64,000 nt of DNA from Theristus sp. LFF4_11 (taxonomy: Eukaryota > Nematoda > Chromadorea > Monhysterida > Xyalidae), in assembly GCA_030248135.1 (NCBI GenBank), contig JASANC010002065.1:20917-84916 (forward strand), given 5' to 3'. The translations under genes were made by a program, and so were the position numbers. Numbering within the stretch: the stretch's first letter is position 1; every line of letters starts with the position of its first letter. The notes below the pieces were generated by a model. That model saw only the letters and a program-made list of their open reading frames with translations, had not been told where the DNA came from and made no database searches. Shown piece after piece: positions 1 through 11,000 of the stretch.

Positions 1-2661
1 CGACTGGCGGCTGACTGAGTTGTTGTTGTTGGCTCGGCTGCGGGTTGAACGGGTCGGCGTTGGAGGACGGCTGCTGGCCGGATTGACCCGGCTGTGGTTG
101 TTGCTGATTGAGCGGGTTGCTCTGTTGCTGATTCGGCGATGACTGCTGCTGATTTTGCTGATTAAACGGATTGGGGCGCTGCTGATTGGGCGATTGTTGA
201 TTTTGTTGTCGCGGTTGATCCCAGGGCCGATTACGGTTGCTCGTCTGTTGCTGCTGATTCTGCTGATTCTGCTGATTGTTGAACTGCTGCTGTTGTTGCT
301 GTTGTTGCTGATCGGTCGGTCGACGATTCTGCATTCGAAGGCGTTCCTCCTTCAGTTTGCGCTGCTGTTCGAGTTGTTCACGTTGACGCTGCTGCTCCGC
401 TTGCTGCTCTTTCAGTTCGTTCGGATCGAGCTCTTCGTTGTTGCCGTCGTCGTCGTGACGGTGGTCTTCGGCTGACCTGGAATGCGTGTCGACTTAGACA
501 GCTAAACTTGACCAAGGTTAAGAACAAAACGACAATTTGAACAACACACGACAAAATTAAATTTGGGTTGCTTTATTGATACAATTAGAACTATTAGAGC
601 TATTCTAAAGGCTGTGGCAGGTCTGTTGCCTGTTGGATTGGTGTCCGTTGACGAGTCGGGGACAGGGGCGGGGGGGGGGGAGGGCACAGCGGCGAGACCA
701 TAAACAGCAAACTCGTGTTCCCTGTTTGAGTTTAGTTTTAAAATTTTGTTCTAAAGCCAAAAACATCAGTCCGCTATGGCACGGTAGTCAACAAAAGCTC
801 GTGCTCAACAAACGCCCAGCAACCATACAAAAGCTAACCGATGACGGTCCGTACGTCGACGACAGATTTCGGTCGCTTTCGACGGATCGCGATAGTACTC
901 TTCCGTCGGGGTGACCCGACAGATCGAGACGCGCAGTAAGCGTCGCAACCTGAATTGTTAATGAACGCAGTGTAAAAAAATATCTGATTGCGCGCGGCAA
1001 TCCGAAAAAGTTGAAATCGTAAATACCAATGGTGCACTGAATTCAGCCGCATTACACGAAGACAAATTGTAAACATACAAAAACACTGTGATGTCAAAGA
1101 GTTTCGCATCAGTCAATTAGAGAGAACTAAATATAAATATAGCTATCCAAAAAAACCTAAAACGGTTATTGGTTACTGGACATCTAATATAGCACAAAAA
1201 AACGAGTTCAACAAAAACCGTCTCCCACCGGACAAAGGTCAGATCCTCAATCAGTCGTGCTTCGTCGATGGCACGTGACTGCGTGACTTGCAGCACGGTG
1301 CTGCCCGAGCGCAGCGGTTTCTCCAGCGTTCGACAGTCGTGCTTTGCCGTGATCGACGTCTGACGACAGCAGAATACTTGGAAGCCGCTGAGGTGGACAA
1401 ACATGGCCGTACTCCAAAATATTGAAAGGAAACCCCAAGAAAATACACAATTCTCGTTGATTTCTAAAATTATGAACAGGAAACCCCAAAATTTGTTCAG
1501 ATCTTGCTGTTTTCTCCACAATGTTGAAAGGAAATGCACAAATCTGCGCGATTTCAGCATTATTCTCATACAACCGACTACATGCATCATACCGTCAACC
1601 AGCTGGTGTGCGTTAACAAGTAAAAAACGGTGTCCTACTTTTGCGAAGCGCGCATGCCACGGACGATGCTTGACGCGGTGCCGAAATTCAAGTTTTTGCA
1701 GCTGGATCGCCACTGGCACGCCTGCAACGTTGGTGGAATAATAATCCCCGTTGTTGTTGCTACATAGGCTGCAGCTGATTGGTGGCATTTTTTGTTAAAT
1801 TAGGCAAGATGATGTAACCAATCAATCAATGCTGGTCTTTTGACAAATGAACGGCATTTCTTGCGAAAGTGGACTATTGTGGGCTGCAGTACCGGGGTGA
1901 TGGCTGATGGGTGGCACCCATTCCACGTATGACACCAAATTGGTACAACAGCTTTTTGCAGCGGCTGCAATGACCAACGACACAGTGAACCGTCGTTAAT
2001 TGTCTTCCATAAAACCGAGCGTACCGTGCGACAGTGTTTCTCCCACGGCAGGTCGTAGCATCGGCCGACTCGATGGCTGCGATGCCTTGAGTCGAACGCA
2101 AACGACTGCATGAATCCGCGGCCGTACAAACATTGCGTCGAGTTGTTGCGTACCCGTTTCGGTTGATCTGGTCTGGAAAGTTGGCAGACGAAACTTGCGT
2201 CGCAAAGTGGCTGATGACATTCAAACCATCGGCAAGTCTTAAACATGCAGAATATTTGGCAGAATAGAATACAGTCAACAAAAGTGGAAAGTGGATTGAA
2301 AAAACATTCAAAATAGATTCAACAAGTCAAACAACATTCACATAATCTCATACAGGTGTGTATGAGTGTGTGTATGTGTAGGTATTAGTCTCTATGCAAC
2401 AAAAGTGGCAGCTTTAACCGAACACACTGTGACGACCACACGTACAGTCGGTCACCTGACTGAGAACCGTCGACTGGTCGGCGGCCGGGGGCGCATTGGC
2501 GCTGCGCGTTGTCGTTGCGAGCCGCCCGGCTGCGCGCGACTCCACGGTCGACTGCGACTTCGACTCCGGCTACGATACGGCCGCTGCGGCCACGCATTCG
2601 GCACGACCAACAACACCAGAAACAGCGCCGTCAACCAAAGTCGAGCTCTTTTCGTGGACAT
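1..2661 (-). CDS. secreted Cys-containing, Gln/Asn-rich protein, 5' part, runs off left edge
   Basis: Family not recognised. Proposed exons, 5' to 3': 2456-2661, 2025-2172, 1229-1359, 839-949 and 1-476, open at the window edge. Reading phase is continuous across all four junctions, which is the main support. The first exon starts MSTKRARLWLTALFLVLLVV, a typical signal peptide, followed by an Arg/Ser-rich stretch. Exons 2-4 carry scattered cysteines and one N-glycosylation motif (NNST), and their third codon positions are GC-rich. The last exon has an acidic patch (HDDDGNNEELD), then a charged helical segment rich in Glu, Gln and Arg, then a long low-complexity Gln/Asn region with repeated QQN and NQQ words. 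This suggests an extracellular or secretory-pathway protein with a disordered C-terminal region. Exon 2's acceptor (CTTTCCAG) is the least certain boundary because the reading frame stays open upstream of it. No function is assigned. Confidence 0.55.
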
Positions 2662-4508
2662 TGCTGCCGGTTTCGCGGGCGGTGTTTACCCGTTGCTGCG
2701 TCACCCGACTACCTGAACTGATATAAACGCTCAGAGGTTGACTTTGGTCTTGTTCGGTTTTTTATTGCAGTCGGTTTGACTGAGGAATAAAACCGAAGTT
2801 TGAACAACACTCGTTACGAAATATTAAAGAACGTGCGGGAGGGGTACGGTAACGAAATGGAAGACGTGAAGTTTTTCAAAAGCGCCTTTACTTAAAGACA
2901 TGTATGGCGACTGTGACTGTGTTTAGATACCGAATGGTAGTACGGTAGCTTTGTCAGTGTTTTTGTTTTGTTGCATACCAAAAAGTGGCACGTGACGCAA
3001 GTTAAGGTGTGCTACGTCAAAGTGCAATAAAGTTCGTTTTAGTTCAAAAAATCCAGATTCTCGTTTTCTGACGAAGTCAAAGTTCTGGAACGCTTGTTAA
3101 TTATTTTCAATTTTTTTTGAGAAATCAGCAATTTACCGTAATTATGTTTTCCAGCAAGTGTAAACAAAATGAAACAATAATTATTCTGTTTTAAAATTAC
3201 AAGTTGTTGCATCTAACAGCTCTACTAGTTTTGCGTAAAAACAGTAAAAAACTAGTTTTCGACGCACCGCAATTGAATGATTTTCTGTTTCAAAGTTGTT
3301 ACATTCTGCAGTGCAACGCGAAAGTTTTGTTTAATTGAGACGTTCATTTGCAAGTAACCGATGTTTGATACTAATTTCGAATTCGAATTAGCGAATGTTT
3401 TCTGGCAAAACGTTTTCTGCGAATAATCAATTTTTGGCTCCTGCGACTCAGTGCGTTTGCAGACGTCGAAAGGAAACTAGTTTCAATCTTTATGTAGCAA
3501 TTAGCAATACAAAATACCCTAAGTGACCCGGCCCTATTTGGAAGTCGGATCACTTCCCAAATTTTGAATTCTGCGTCACGCATGAAACTATTTGCCTATC
3601 CATGCACGCATTGAGTCTCGGAACTGAAATAAAATATAATACACGAGCCTTGAGAAATCTGAATCCAATGTTTGAACACGACTGACCGACCACAATATCT
3701 CCCGGATAATCCAATTAACATAATACCAACCAACGTGATGGCGAAAAAAAAACAATGGCTAAAAGCTGACCGGAACTTTGGCTGTCATGACTTTGCACTG
3801 TATCTACCGTACGCTTGTCGCCTTGCCTTCTTGCCCGTCACTGTCGAGTTCACGTTCACATGATGCTCATTTCCTGAAACAACTTTGTTTTCTTTAGCCA
3901 TTTCAGCTTTAAAAGTCGATGTGCTTCGAATTTGTTGGAACTTTGTGTGTGCTTTTCTGCACCATGCAAAACCAGATTTCAAGTCAAGTTGTGTGGTACG
4001 ACTATGATCAATCGACGAGCGTTAACGAACTGCAGATACAATTTTCGAAAAAACAAACAAATTCAAAGCAATTTGCAACAATGATTTTCCGTCTCGGACA
4101 CCGGCATCAAATTTGAAAAAAAAATTATAGATATGCTTATTGCTGCAACAAGCTCAGTGCAAAACCAGATCGTTCAATTTCATTTGCACGAAGCCCCCAC
4201 CCCTCAATTGCAAAATAAACAATTATTTATGGCGCGTAAGGGGGTATTAGCATTTACTCACGAATCGCAGAAGTAAGCCTATAATAGAATTGGCTTGTCA
4301 TACTAATAAGATGCCGTGCTTGTTTGTCGCAATGTTTGCATTTGCATTTTCAAAGCAGGTTTTCATTTTCTTGTGACAAAGCACTTTCTTGTTGACCACT
4401 GTTATGGCAATAATATGCGACGCTTATCCCACCCATCGTGGCAAACGTTTCTGATTGTGCGACCTTCACCGCTGAAAAAGAATCACGCAATTTACAAACT
4501 GTAAATTA
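2662..4508. other. gene-free interval with MITE remnants
   Basis: I see no convincing coding sequence here. The interval is AT-rich and contains one family C inverted-repeat element (about 3440-3635). Short C-rich and A-rich runs occur around 4190-4270. If the gene at 1-2661 has a 5' UTR or promoter, it should lie just right of 2661, but no specific site can be named. Confidence 0.5.
3440..3635. mobile_element. MITE family C copy (TGCGACTCAATGCG ends)
   Basis: Palindromic element. It begins with TGCGACTCAGTGCGTTTGCA and ends near CGCATTGAGTCTCGGAACTG, the inverted counterpart. The inner words AAACTAGTTTCAATCTTTAT and GACCCGGCCCTAT recur in the other copies at about 32421-32545 and 54258-54440. 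It has no coding capacity. Confidence 0.7.
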
Positions 4509-4642
4509 CAGACAATCAGCTGATTGGTGGGTGATCAGATGACGCATGTTTTCTGTGCAGGCATTGTTGTGGAAGCGGAGCTTGCGCGTATCAGGCGATC
4601 ACCAAGCAGTCAGATAATTGTCTATAATTTAGAGTTCGACTG
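4509..4642. mobile_element. MITE family P copy, TA target site (pogo/Tigger-like ends)
   Basis: About 134 bp between TA dinucleotides (4507-4508 and 4643-4644). The left end reads CAGACAATCAGCTGATTGG and the right end reads TTTAGAGTTCGACTG, so the termini are roughly CAGTCGAACTC plus an inner AATCAGCTGATTGG block. CAG...CTG ends at TA targets fit the Tc1/mariner/pogo superfamily. The element is non-autonomous and has no ORF. Confidence 0.7.
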
Positions 4643-5198
4643 TAGTTCGTTTATCGCATGTCTCGTTTTTTAGTTAAGTGTACTGATGACGTCAAAGATC
4701 GAGCAACAAACAACGTGCCAAGAAATTATCTCAGTGTCTGCCTCTTATGTGGATACTACTTTTCATGTTTTCAACAGCAAGCCAATTTCTTATGTCATCT
4801 GAAACTTCCCACATTATTTATGTGCTGTGACATCCGAGAGACCACGGTATTTCTGTCGCCTATCAATCACGTTTACCGTTTTTAATAGCACAGTTCAGCA
4901 GCGAAAGCTTGTCTGTCATCATTCACTTTTTCGTGCTGCGATGTTGTGCCACATGAAAAAACTTACGCAATACTTTTTTCATTTGAAAACCTGCCAGCTT
5001 TTTCCTTTGAGCTCCCTGATGCATAACAATTCGGTAATCTACTAACGGCTATCATGCTATTTTAGTCTTGTTCGCCACTGAATCCACGGTGGTTCATTTT
5101 TCATCCATTTCACTGTGTTCTCACTACTTATCAACAAAAAAAACTGTTCTTGCTTATAGCTCTTTTGAACTGCTCACTGCAAAAAATAGAGGTCAGAC

Positions 5199-5459
5199 AT
5201 GGACACGTTGAAACGGATGCGAGCGAACAAACCCGGAATAATTCGTAAGTCGCACCACCCGGCACTAACGGTAATCGTGACGGTGACTGCGATGACGATC
5301 ATGAGCACACAAACTCAACCGGTCGCCGCAGTCGACGTGTATCGCTATCCGTTCCACGGCGGGCGAATGTTCACGTTGCATTTGATTCCGTTGAAAACGG
5401 CGAAGAAAGAGCCGAGATTTTATTACGGTGCCAGCGACAACGTTGGACGACCGAAATGA
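5199..5459 (+). CDS. small putative secreted or membrane pe­ptide, 86 aa
   Basis: Unrecognised single-exon ORF. Codon third positions are GC-rich, as in the confirmed exons of this window and unlike the AT-rich surroundings. A basic N-terminus (residues 1-22) is followed by a hydrophobic stretch (about 25-40, LTVIVTVTAMTIM) and then small polar residues ending in PVAA, resembling a signal peptide with cleavage near residue 44. The remaining roughly 42 residues are basic and aromatic (VYRYPFHGGRMF, RFYYGASDNVGRPK). Gly-Arg and Lys-Lys sites would suit a processed peptide precursor, but that is inference. It could also be one exon of a larger gene, since a possible donor (GTGCCA) lies inside it. 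Confidence 0.4.
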   Translation: MDTLKRMRANKPGIIRKSHHPALTVIVTVTAMTIMSTQTQPVAAVDVYRYPFHGGRMFTLHLIPLKTAKKEPRFYYGASDNVGRPK

Positions 5460-7218
5460 GCGACGGTGAATTCGATGCGTTGTTGTCAACCGACTAACAT
5501 TCACGACAGATGATATGTGTATGCTGATGTGATCATCTTTTCAACGTTGTTTCTTGCCCGCCACTTTGTTCAAAGTTCATCAGAGCGAACGTTAATACAA
5601 AATACAACTCATGCAAAAAGCTAACCGCCAAACGATTGACGAAGTCACGGGCAAGTGGAATAATGATGGTGAACGCCTCTGTCGATCAGACACCATGTGA
5701 GCTCATTATTGCATATTCGACAGGTGTGTGTACACTCCCTGGCATTTCGCCTCAGAGGCGCTAAACGCGTACCGATTTTCACGGAGCTCGCAGGAAAAGC
5801 AGCCATATGACTGCCATGCAGCTCTCGGCGCAACCTTGAACTAATATAAGATAATATGCGTAAAAATCATTCGGCAGCCGCAAAACAACAACTGACAAAA
5901 GTCATGTTTTCCCATGTCGTGGATTCGGTTTTCCCCATCAAAGGAAAAGCGTCAAATCATGCAAAAAAGTAAAATAACTGAAAAAAGACGCACAGCAAGC
6001 AAAACGAAATTCAGACAACATATAAGCTCAACAAGACGAGTGTGCATTCTGGCAAAACACACAACAGACGTTCGTTCATGAACTCTTCAAGTTGGAATGC
6101 TTAAGCGGCATTCATACAATGTTTTTTAAGCACGCGCGGCTATTAAACACTGCAAAACGCGTTCGCGTTGTTTCATCAGCGCCCCCAACAGGAGAATGAT
6201 AGCTATGCGCTTTTTACGCATTCGCAAGGCGCGTGCAGCTGTGGGGCAGCTACGCAACAACACGCGTTCGCAAAGTTCATCAGCGCACCCAACAACTGCT
6301 CCGTAGCTATGCGGCTTTTTATGCATTCGGAACGTGCTTCTAGCTGCAGCACAGCTGCACAGTGCGTCCGCGTTCTAGAGAAATTATTTATGCGCCGTCA
6401 AACTAATAAACTTTATAGATCTGGAAGTAAAAAAGCGCACAGCTGGTGAAGCAAATGAAGAGGTATTGTTGATCAAAACACCCAGTGTTGACGTGAAACA
6501 TTACTATGTCGCTGGGTTTGTGACAAGTGCTCTGCATTGCACGGCAGTGGCACGCAATAGCCATCAGATGCCAACAGCTTTTTCAGTGTTCAGAATTTCG
6601 ATTTTTAGCTTCAGGAAATCAGAAAAACTGTTCCGGAGTCCCGACGTCCATCCAAGCTGTTACGATGCTTAAAAACTTCATTAAATTCAAAATGTTGTCA
6701 AAAATTCTAAAAGTCCAAATGCTGTCTTTGGGATTTTTTGACCAACAGACTACTTTTCAAAGTTGTTTTATTGTTTTATTCTGTTGCATTATTTCATTTG
6801 AAGTTTGGTTGTGGAAGTTTGATTGGTTGTGATTTTTGTTGTTTTTTTATTATTGTTCGTGTGCTGAAACTTTGACGAGGTAGCTTTCAAAAAACGGTGA
6901 GCAAGCAAGCAAACAAAAACAGGTAGTTTTTTGATCAACAACAAACAATTGCAAAATTTAAAAAAATCAATCAGAACAACGAACGGGGACAAGAAAACCG
7001 AAGACAGAAAGAATCTGATCATGTGTGTGGCAAGTTTTACTGGACAAATACAACAAATATTTTGCAGTGAAAGAAGAGCTGAAGCTGGTGCTCATTTCAA
7101 AATGATTTCGTTTGCCAGGGAATTTTATTTGAAATCCCGTGAAAATCGAATCAAACAAGATTGATTTTATCATATTTTATGTGTCATAACAACCTGTGTT
7201 GCCGAGGTGTCTCAGATT
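5460..7218. other. gene-free interval with diverged repeats
   Basis: No supported gene. Positions 6120-6400 hold imperfect repeats of a unit built from words such as GCGTTCGCG, AGCTATGCGG and TCATCAGCGC. The same words return at 7660-7860, so this is probably decayed copies of one inverted-repeat family. The rest is AT-rich without structure I can name. Confidence 0.4.
6120..6400. repeat. diverged GCGTTCGCG/AGCTATGCGG repeat cluster
   Basis: Several degenerate copies of a unit of roughly 100 bp in alternating orientation, with shared words TTCATCAGCGC, AGCTATGCGC/GCGG, CAGCTGTGGGGCAGCTA and CGCGTTCGC. Related words occur at 7660-7820. Confidence 0.45.
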
Positions 7219-7425
7219 TATGTTTTCGCGCAATCTCCATTTCGTGCGCAATGGACATGTTGTCGAGGCCAAACGCTGTTCGCATCAACCCCACCAATTT
7301 CAACGAAACGCGGCGGCGGCGGACGTTTTCGACTTCAGCATGCCATTGTTCGCATTCTCCTGACCGGCGCCACCATGGCCTGCGAGCTGGCACAAAGCAA
7401 AACTCCTTCTTGCCTAATTGAGTGA
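7219..7425 (+). other. weak coding island of unknown identity
   Basis: GC-rich stretch in an AT-rich interval, preceded by a plausible acceptor (GTGTCTCAG). Two plus-strand frames are open. One gives a 72-residue product ending TGA at 7423-7425. The other ends near 7365 with FDFSMPLFAFS and reads through an alanine run. Base composition resembles the true exons, but frame and strand are undecided. It could be a terminal exon or a pseudogene fragment. Confidence 0.2.
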
Positions 7426-7659
7426 AAAAAGCGACTCAGTGAAATACTCTGGAACAGGCGTTTCAGTTGCCTCAAAAACAAAGCACATTTGCGGGCAAGA
7501 AACAGAAAACAACAAATTCAAAACAATACCAAAAGTGCTCGAATGTTTCAGATGGAATGCCAGCGAGACAGGTGATAAATTTTGCGGATGCGCGCATATT
7601 GTGAAGCACAGCAATGCGGTAGCTAAAAACACTTTTTGAATGCACAAAACGTCGTGCAG

Positions 7660-7862
7660 CTATGCGGCGCCTCTGCGGGCACTAATTGCACAAATCGCAT
7701 TCAATAAATCACGCAGCTGCCCCCACAGCTACTGGGGCTTTGCGAACCCGTTTGCATCATTAGCGCACGCAGCAGGTGCTGCGTAGCTCTGCGGCGTTTT
7801 GCGCGTTCGCGTAAGCATAGTCTCGTTGCTCATGGGGCAGCTATTAATTCAAACTGTATGAA
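7660..7862. repeat. diverged GCG-rich repeat, related to 6120-6400
   Basis: Shares AGCTATGCGGC, GCGTTTTGCGCGTTCGCG and GGGGCAGCTA with the cluster at 6120-6400. It lies between the weak coding island and the ECM29 3' end. Confidence 0.4.
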
Positions 7863-7898
7863 TGCGCCTTTATCAACCTCAATTGCATTTCTTTTCCA

Positions 7899-7904
7899 TT
7901 TTAT
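7899..7904 (-). promoter_or_regulatory. candidate ECM29 poly(A) signal
   Basis: TTTATT on the plus strand, hence AATAAA on the transcribed strand, about 170 bases downstream of the ECM29 stop codon. It is the first canonical hexamer after the stop. Confidence 0.4.
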
Positions 7905-8075
7905 TGCGAACAAACGCAAACAGCAAATCAGTGATCACATTTTCTATTATTCTTCATAATACTTACAGTCCCAAAAAACTGTGAAGAGCATCAACAAGCC
8001 AAAGTCCAAAAAACGCCAACAATAAAAACACATAACCTGTCCGACAAGGCACGTCATACAACAACAATAACGAGA

Positions 8076-11000
8076 TCACAACTTCTGCTTCAAACCGGCG
8101 ATGGCCTCATTGATATCACTAGCCAACATCGGTGCATCCGCAAGTGATCCCTCCAAATGGGACACGATTTCACTAATCGCTTTTTGCTCTAATCTTTTCA
8201 CAGTGAACAGTTTCGGTTGTTGACTAGACGCAGACGTTAATCCAACCAGCGCACTCAGCGCAGCTGAACGCAACGATTTTTGCACACCGTTCTCTGAAGA
8301 AACGAATTTCAGAGAATGGAATTATTATTATTGATGTTGACGAATTAGGAGTTTTTCAAACTGATTTTAAACGAATTTTAAAAATTATAATTTTCAATAA
8401 CTGTTTGGCTGCGGCTGCGTTTCAAATCGCAACACCGATTGTTGCGGCCACGCAGCGAATCAGCGATGCAAAAGCGAAAAGCGACATTCATAAAGTAGTA
8501 TTTAGTGACGCATATCTATTATCCTTCTTATTAAACGTGACCCAATAGAGAAAATGTTTCATGGCTGCGCGGCAATTTGAAATCAGCAAAAGTTAACGCA
8601 TTCTGACGGCAGATTTGTGCAAGAAATTGAGAAAAAAACCAATCAGAATTTTTGTCACTAAGCAAATTTACTTTATTTCATATTCGAATTACGTTCGGGC
8701 GCGAAACAGCTTTTCAAGCTGTGCGGCTTTTCCACACATCATTCAACATTACTTCGCCTGCTTCACACGAAAAGATAATATGTTTTAGCATGGCTGCGCG
8801 TCGCTGAATACGGATTCATGAATGTGCCTTTTGTTTGATGTTGACTCGAATATTTTCCTTGTATCACAATAAAACTCGTTCGCAAACAAAACCGTGTTAC
8901 CAACCGGAGCACTGTAACACAGACTGCACGAGATCGCTGATGTCAACATCAGTTTCCGTTGAGCTAGATTTAAAAATATATTTCTTAAAATTTAAATTTA
9001 CAAAGTTCATGTACTCATTGAAAATTGAGTTTCACAAAATCGAAAAAAACTCTGTGTTTTCCCAAAAAAGCCCTGAGAAAAATGCCCTGCAAGGAAATTC
9101 GCTCTACCATTCATCAGTGTGACCAGTCTGTCGCAAATGTTTCACGACCGATGTAGTCGACTCGACCACAGCCAATTGCGTCTTCCAGTACGCAGACGGC
9201 AGCACAATCGCGTAGGCACGCAAGACGCGTATTGCAACGTGGGTGTCGCCTGTTGGAAGAAGAAGAAACCATGATGGAAAAACAAATTTGTAATTACAGT
9301 CTAAGTCCATGATATATCCAACTGGCTGATTGGTTGATGCATGCATTCCGTGCATGGATTGATTCATGTGAAGGCGGAGTTCGGTTTGCACAGCAATGCA
9401 TGCATCCCGTGATCACCAACCAAGTTATAGAGTTCGACTGTAGTTCCAACGTTTACGAAAGACACACAAAAAGTGTCTGCACGAACCAGTGCAGTGGACG
9501 GCAGTGAGTTTCGCGAGTGCGCGCACAGCGATCTCATCGAAGCGTTCAATATCGTTGTTGCGTTTTCGACTGCCGTTTACCGATTCGCCGTTTTGATCGT
9601 CATCAGAGACGTCGCTACCAAACAGTGACTGCTCCTGAAATTCGTCAGCGGCATTCATGAAGCAGTATTTAATGACCGCGTAACTATGTGTCAACGCGTC
9701 ACTAAATACTGCTTCATGAATGTCGCGATACAATCAGTGTTGACTTGGCTACGCTCGCTGATTGGTCACTGGTCTACCCAGTCAGCGCATCGATTTGCAA
9801 TTTGAGCACGACAAGTGATTTACCTTTAGGCCTGCTAGCTATCAAAAACGTTTCCAAGCCAACAAAAGACCAATCTACAAAATCGCAAACCTTCGTGAGT
9901 AGTGGCACGATGAAATCGCACAGCTCGCGTGCACCCGCCGAAAATCGCACGGCCGAAACGAATATGGCAGCCGCCTCGATCGCTTCCGTTTTATACGGCA
10001 ACTTTCGCTTTTTGCACTCACGCATTGCAATTTTGAACCACTAGAAGAAGAGGAACCACTCAGATTCATCAAATTAAACCACGGCGCACAATCTCACATC
10101 GTGTATTTACCGCTTTTTTGGTTCAGCGACGCAATGAGCGCACAAGAAAGGCAGTTCCATGCTTGACGCGCGGCAACTCAAAATTGGTGAGAAGTTTCCA
10201 GAGTCCCCGAAATTACAGCTAAGCAGCAACGGCCATTTTGAACTGCCGCATCAAGCTTGAACTGATTTCCCGTCCGCGCCTGCAGACGCATTGAGTCGCA
10301 GAACCAAAGAAAAGACATTTTACATGTTCGAACAAAAAGAAAAATTAAAATTACGATATACCGCCTCAATCTGCGCTTGTTCGAACTCCAGCGCCGACTG
10401 ATTAGTGCTGAAAATAGTTTCAAAAACGCCACTTCACCAGTGACAAAGCAGTGCAACTTTGCGCAACTACGAATAACGAAACCAACCGTTTCGCGACGGT
10501 CAACCAAATTTGACCGACCGCTTGCAGTACGTTCTCCTTGCCTTCCCAGATTTGCCCTTTCAGGGCGTCGAATGCAAGACTGGCGAGCTCAACTGAAATC
10601 AAGAAGACGCACAGTTGCACAACACGTTAGTCCACGTCTAAGCTGCATTCATGAAGCACTATTTGGTGACGCTAAATACAGCATCATGAATGCATGCCCG
10701 TTTCTGTTCAGGTTCATTCAACGACAAGTCAGTTGCAACAAGCATCTCAATAGTAAACAGACCAATGTGAGCGGTGTCCGCGTGTGCGACCGTGGCTGCC
10801 GCCAACTCCGCCAGCATCGTAGCACCGTTCGCTTTCACCGGCCATGAACGGCACTCGAACAACGTGCGGCGACAGAACGACACGATTTCAGAGCGGTACA
10901 GTCGTACGCCTGGTGGTGGTGGAGGTTGACTTGTTAAACTGGAAACAACACACCGCTACAGAGTATGTTCGTTTACAGCTGTCACTGTTGTTTCGCAGAA

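Noticed and set aside
155..475. Leucine-rich plus-strand ORF
   Set aside because: Antisense shadow of the Gln/Asn-rich exon; CAG/CAA codons read backwards give CTG/TTG.
1640..1740. Plus-strand stretch resembling a LIM-type HWHxxC motif
   Set aside because: Only one half-motif is present, with no second zinc knuckle and no neighbouring exon; it lies in a proposed intron of the minus-strand gene.
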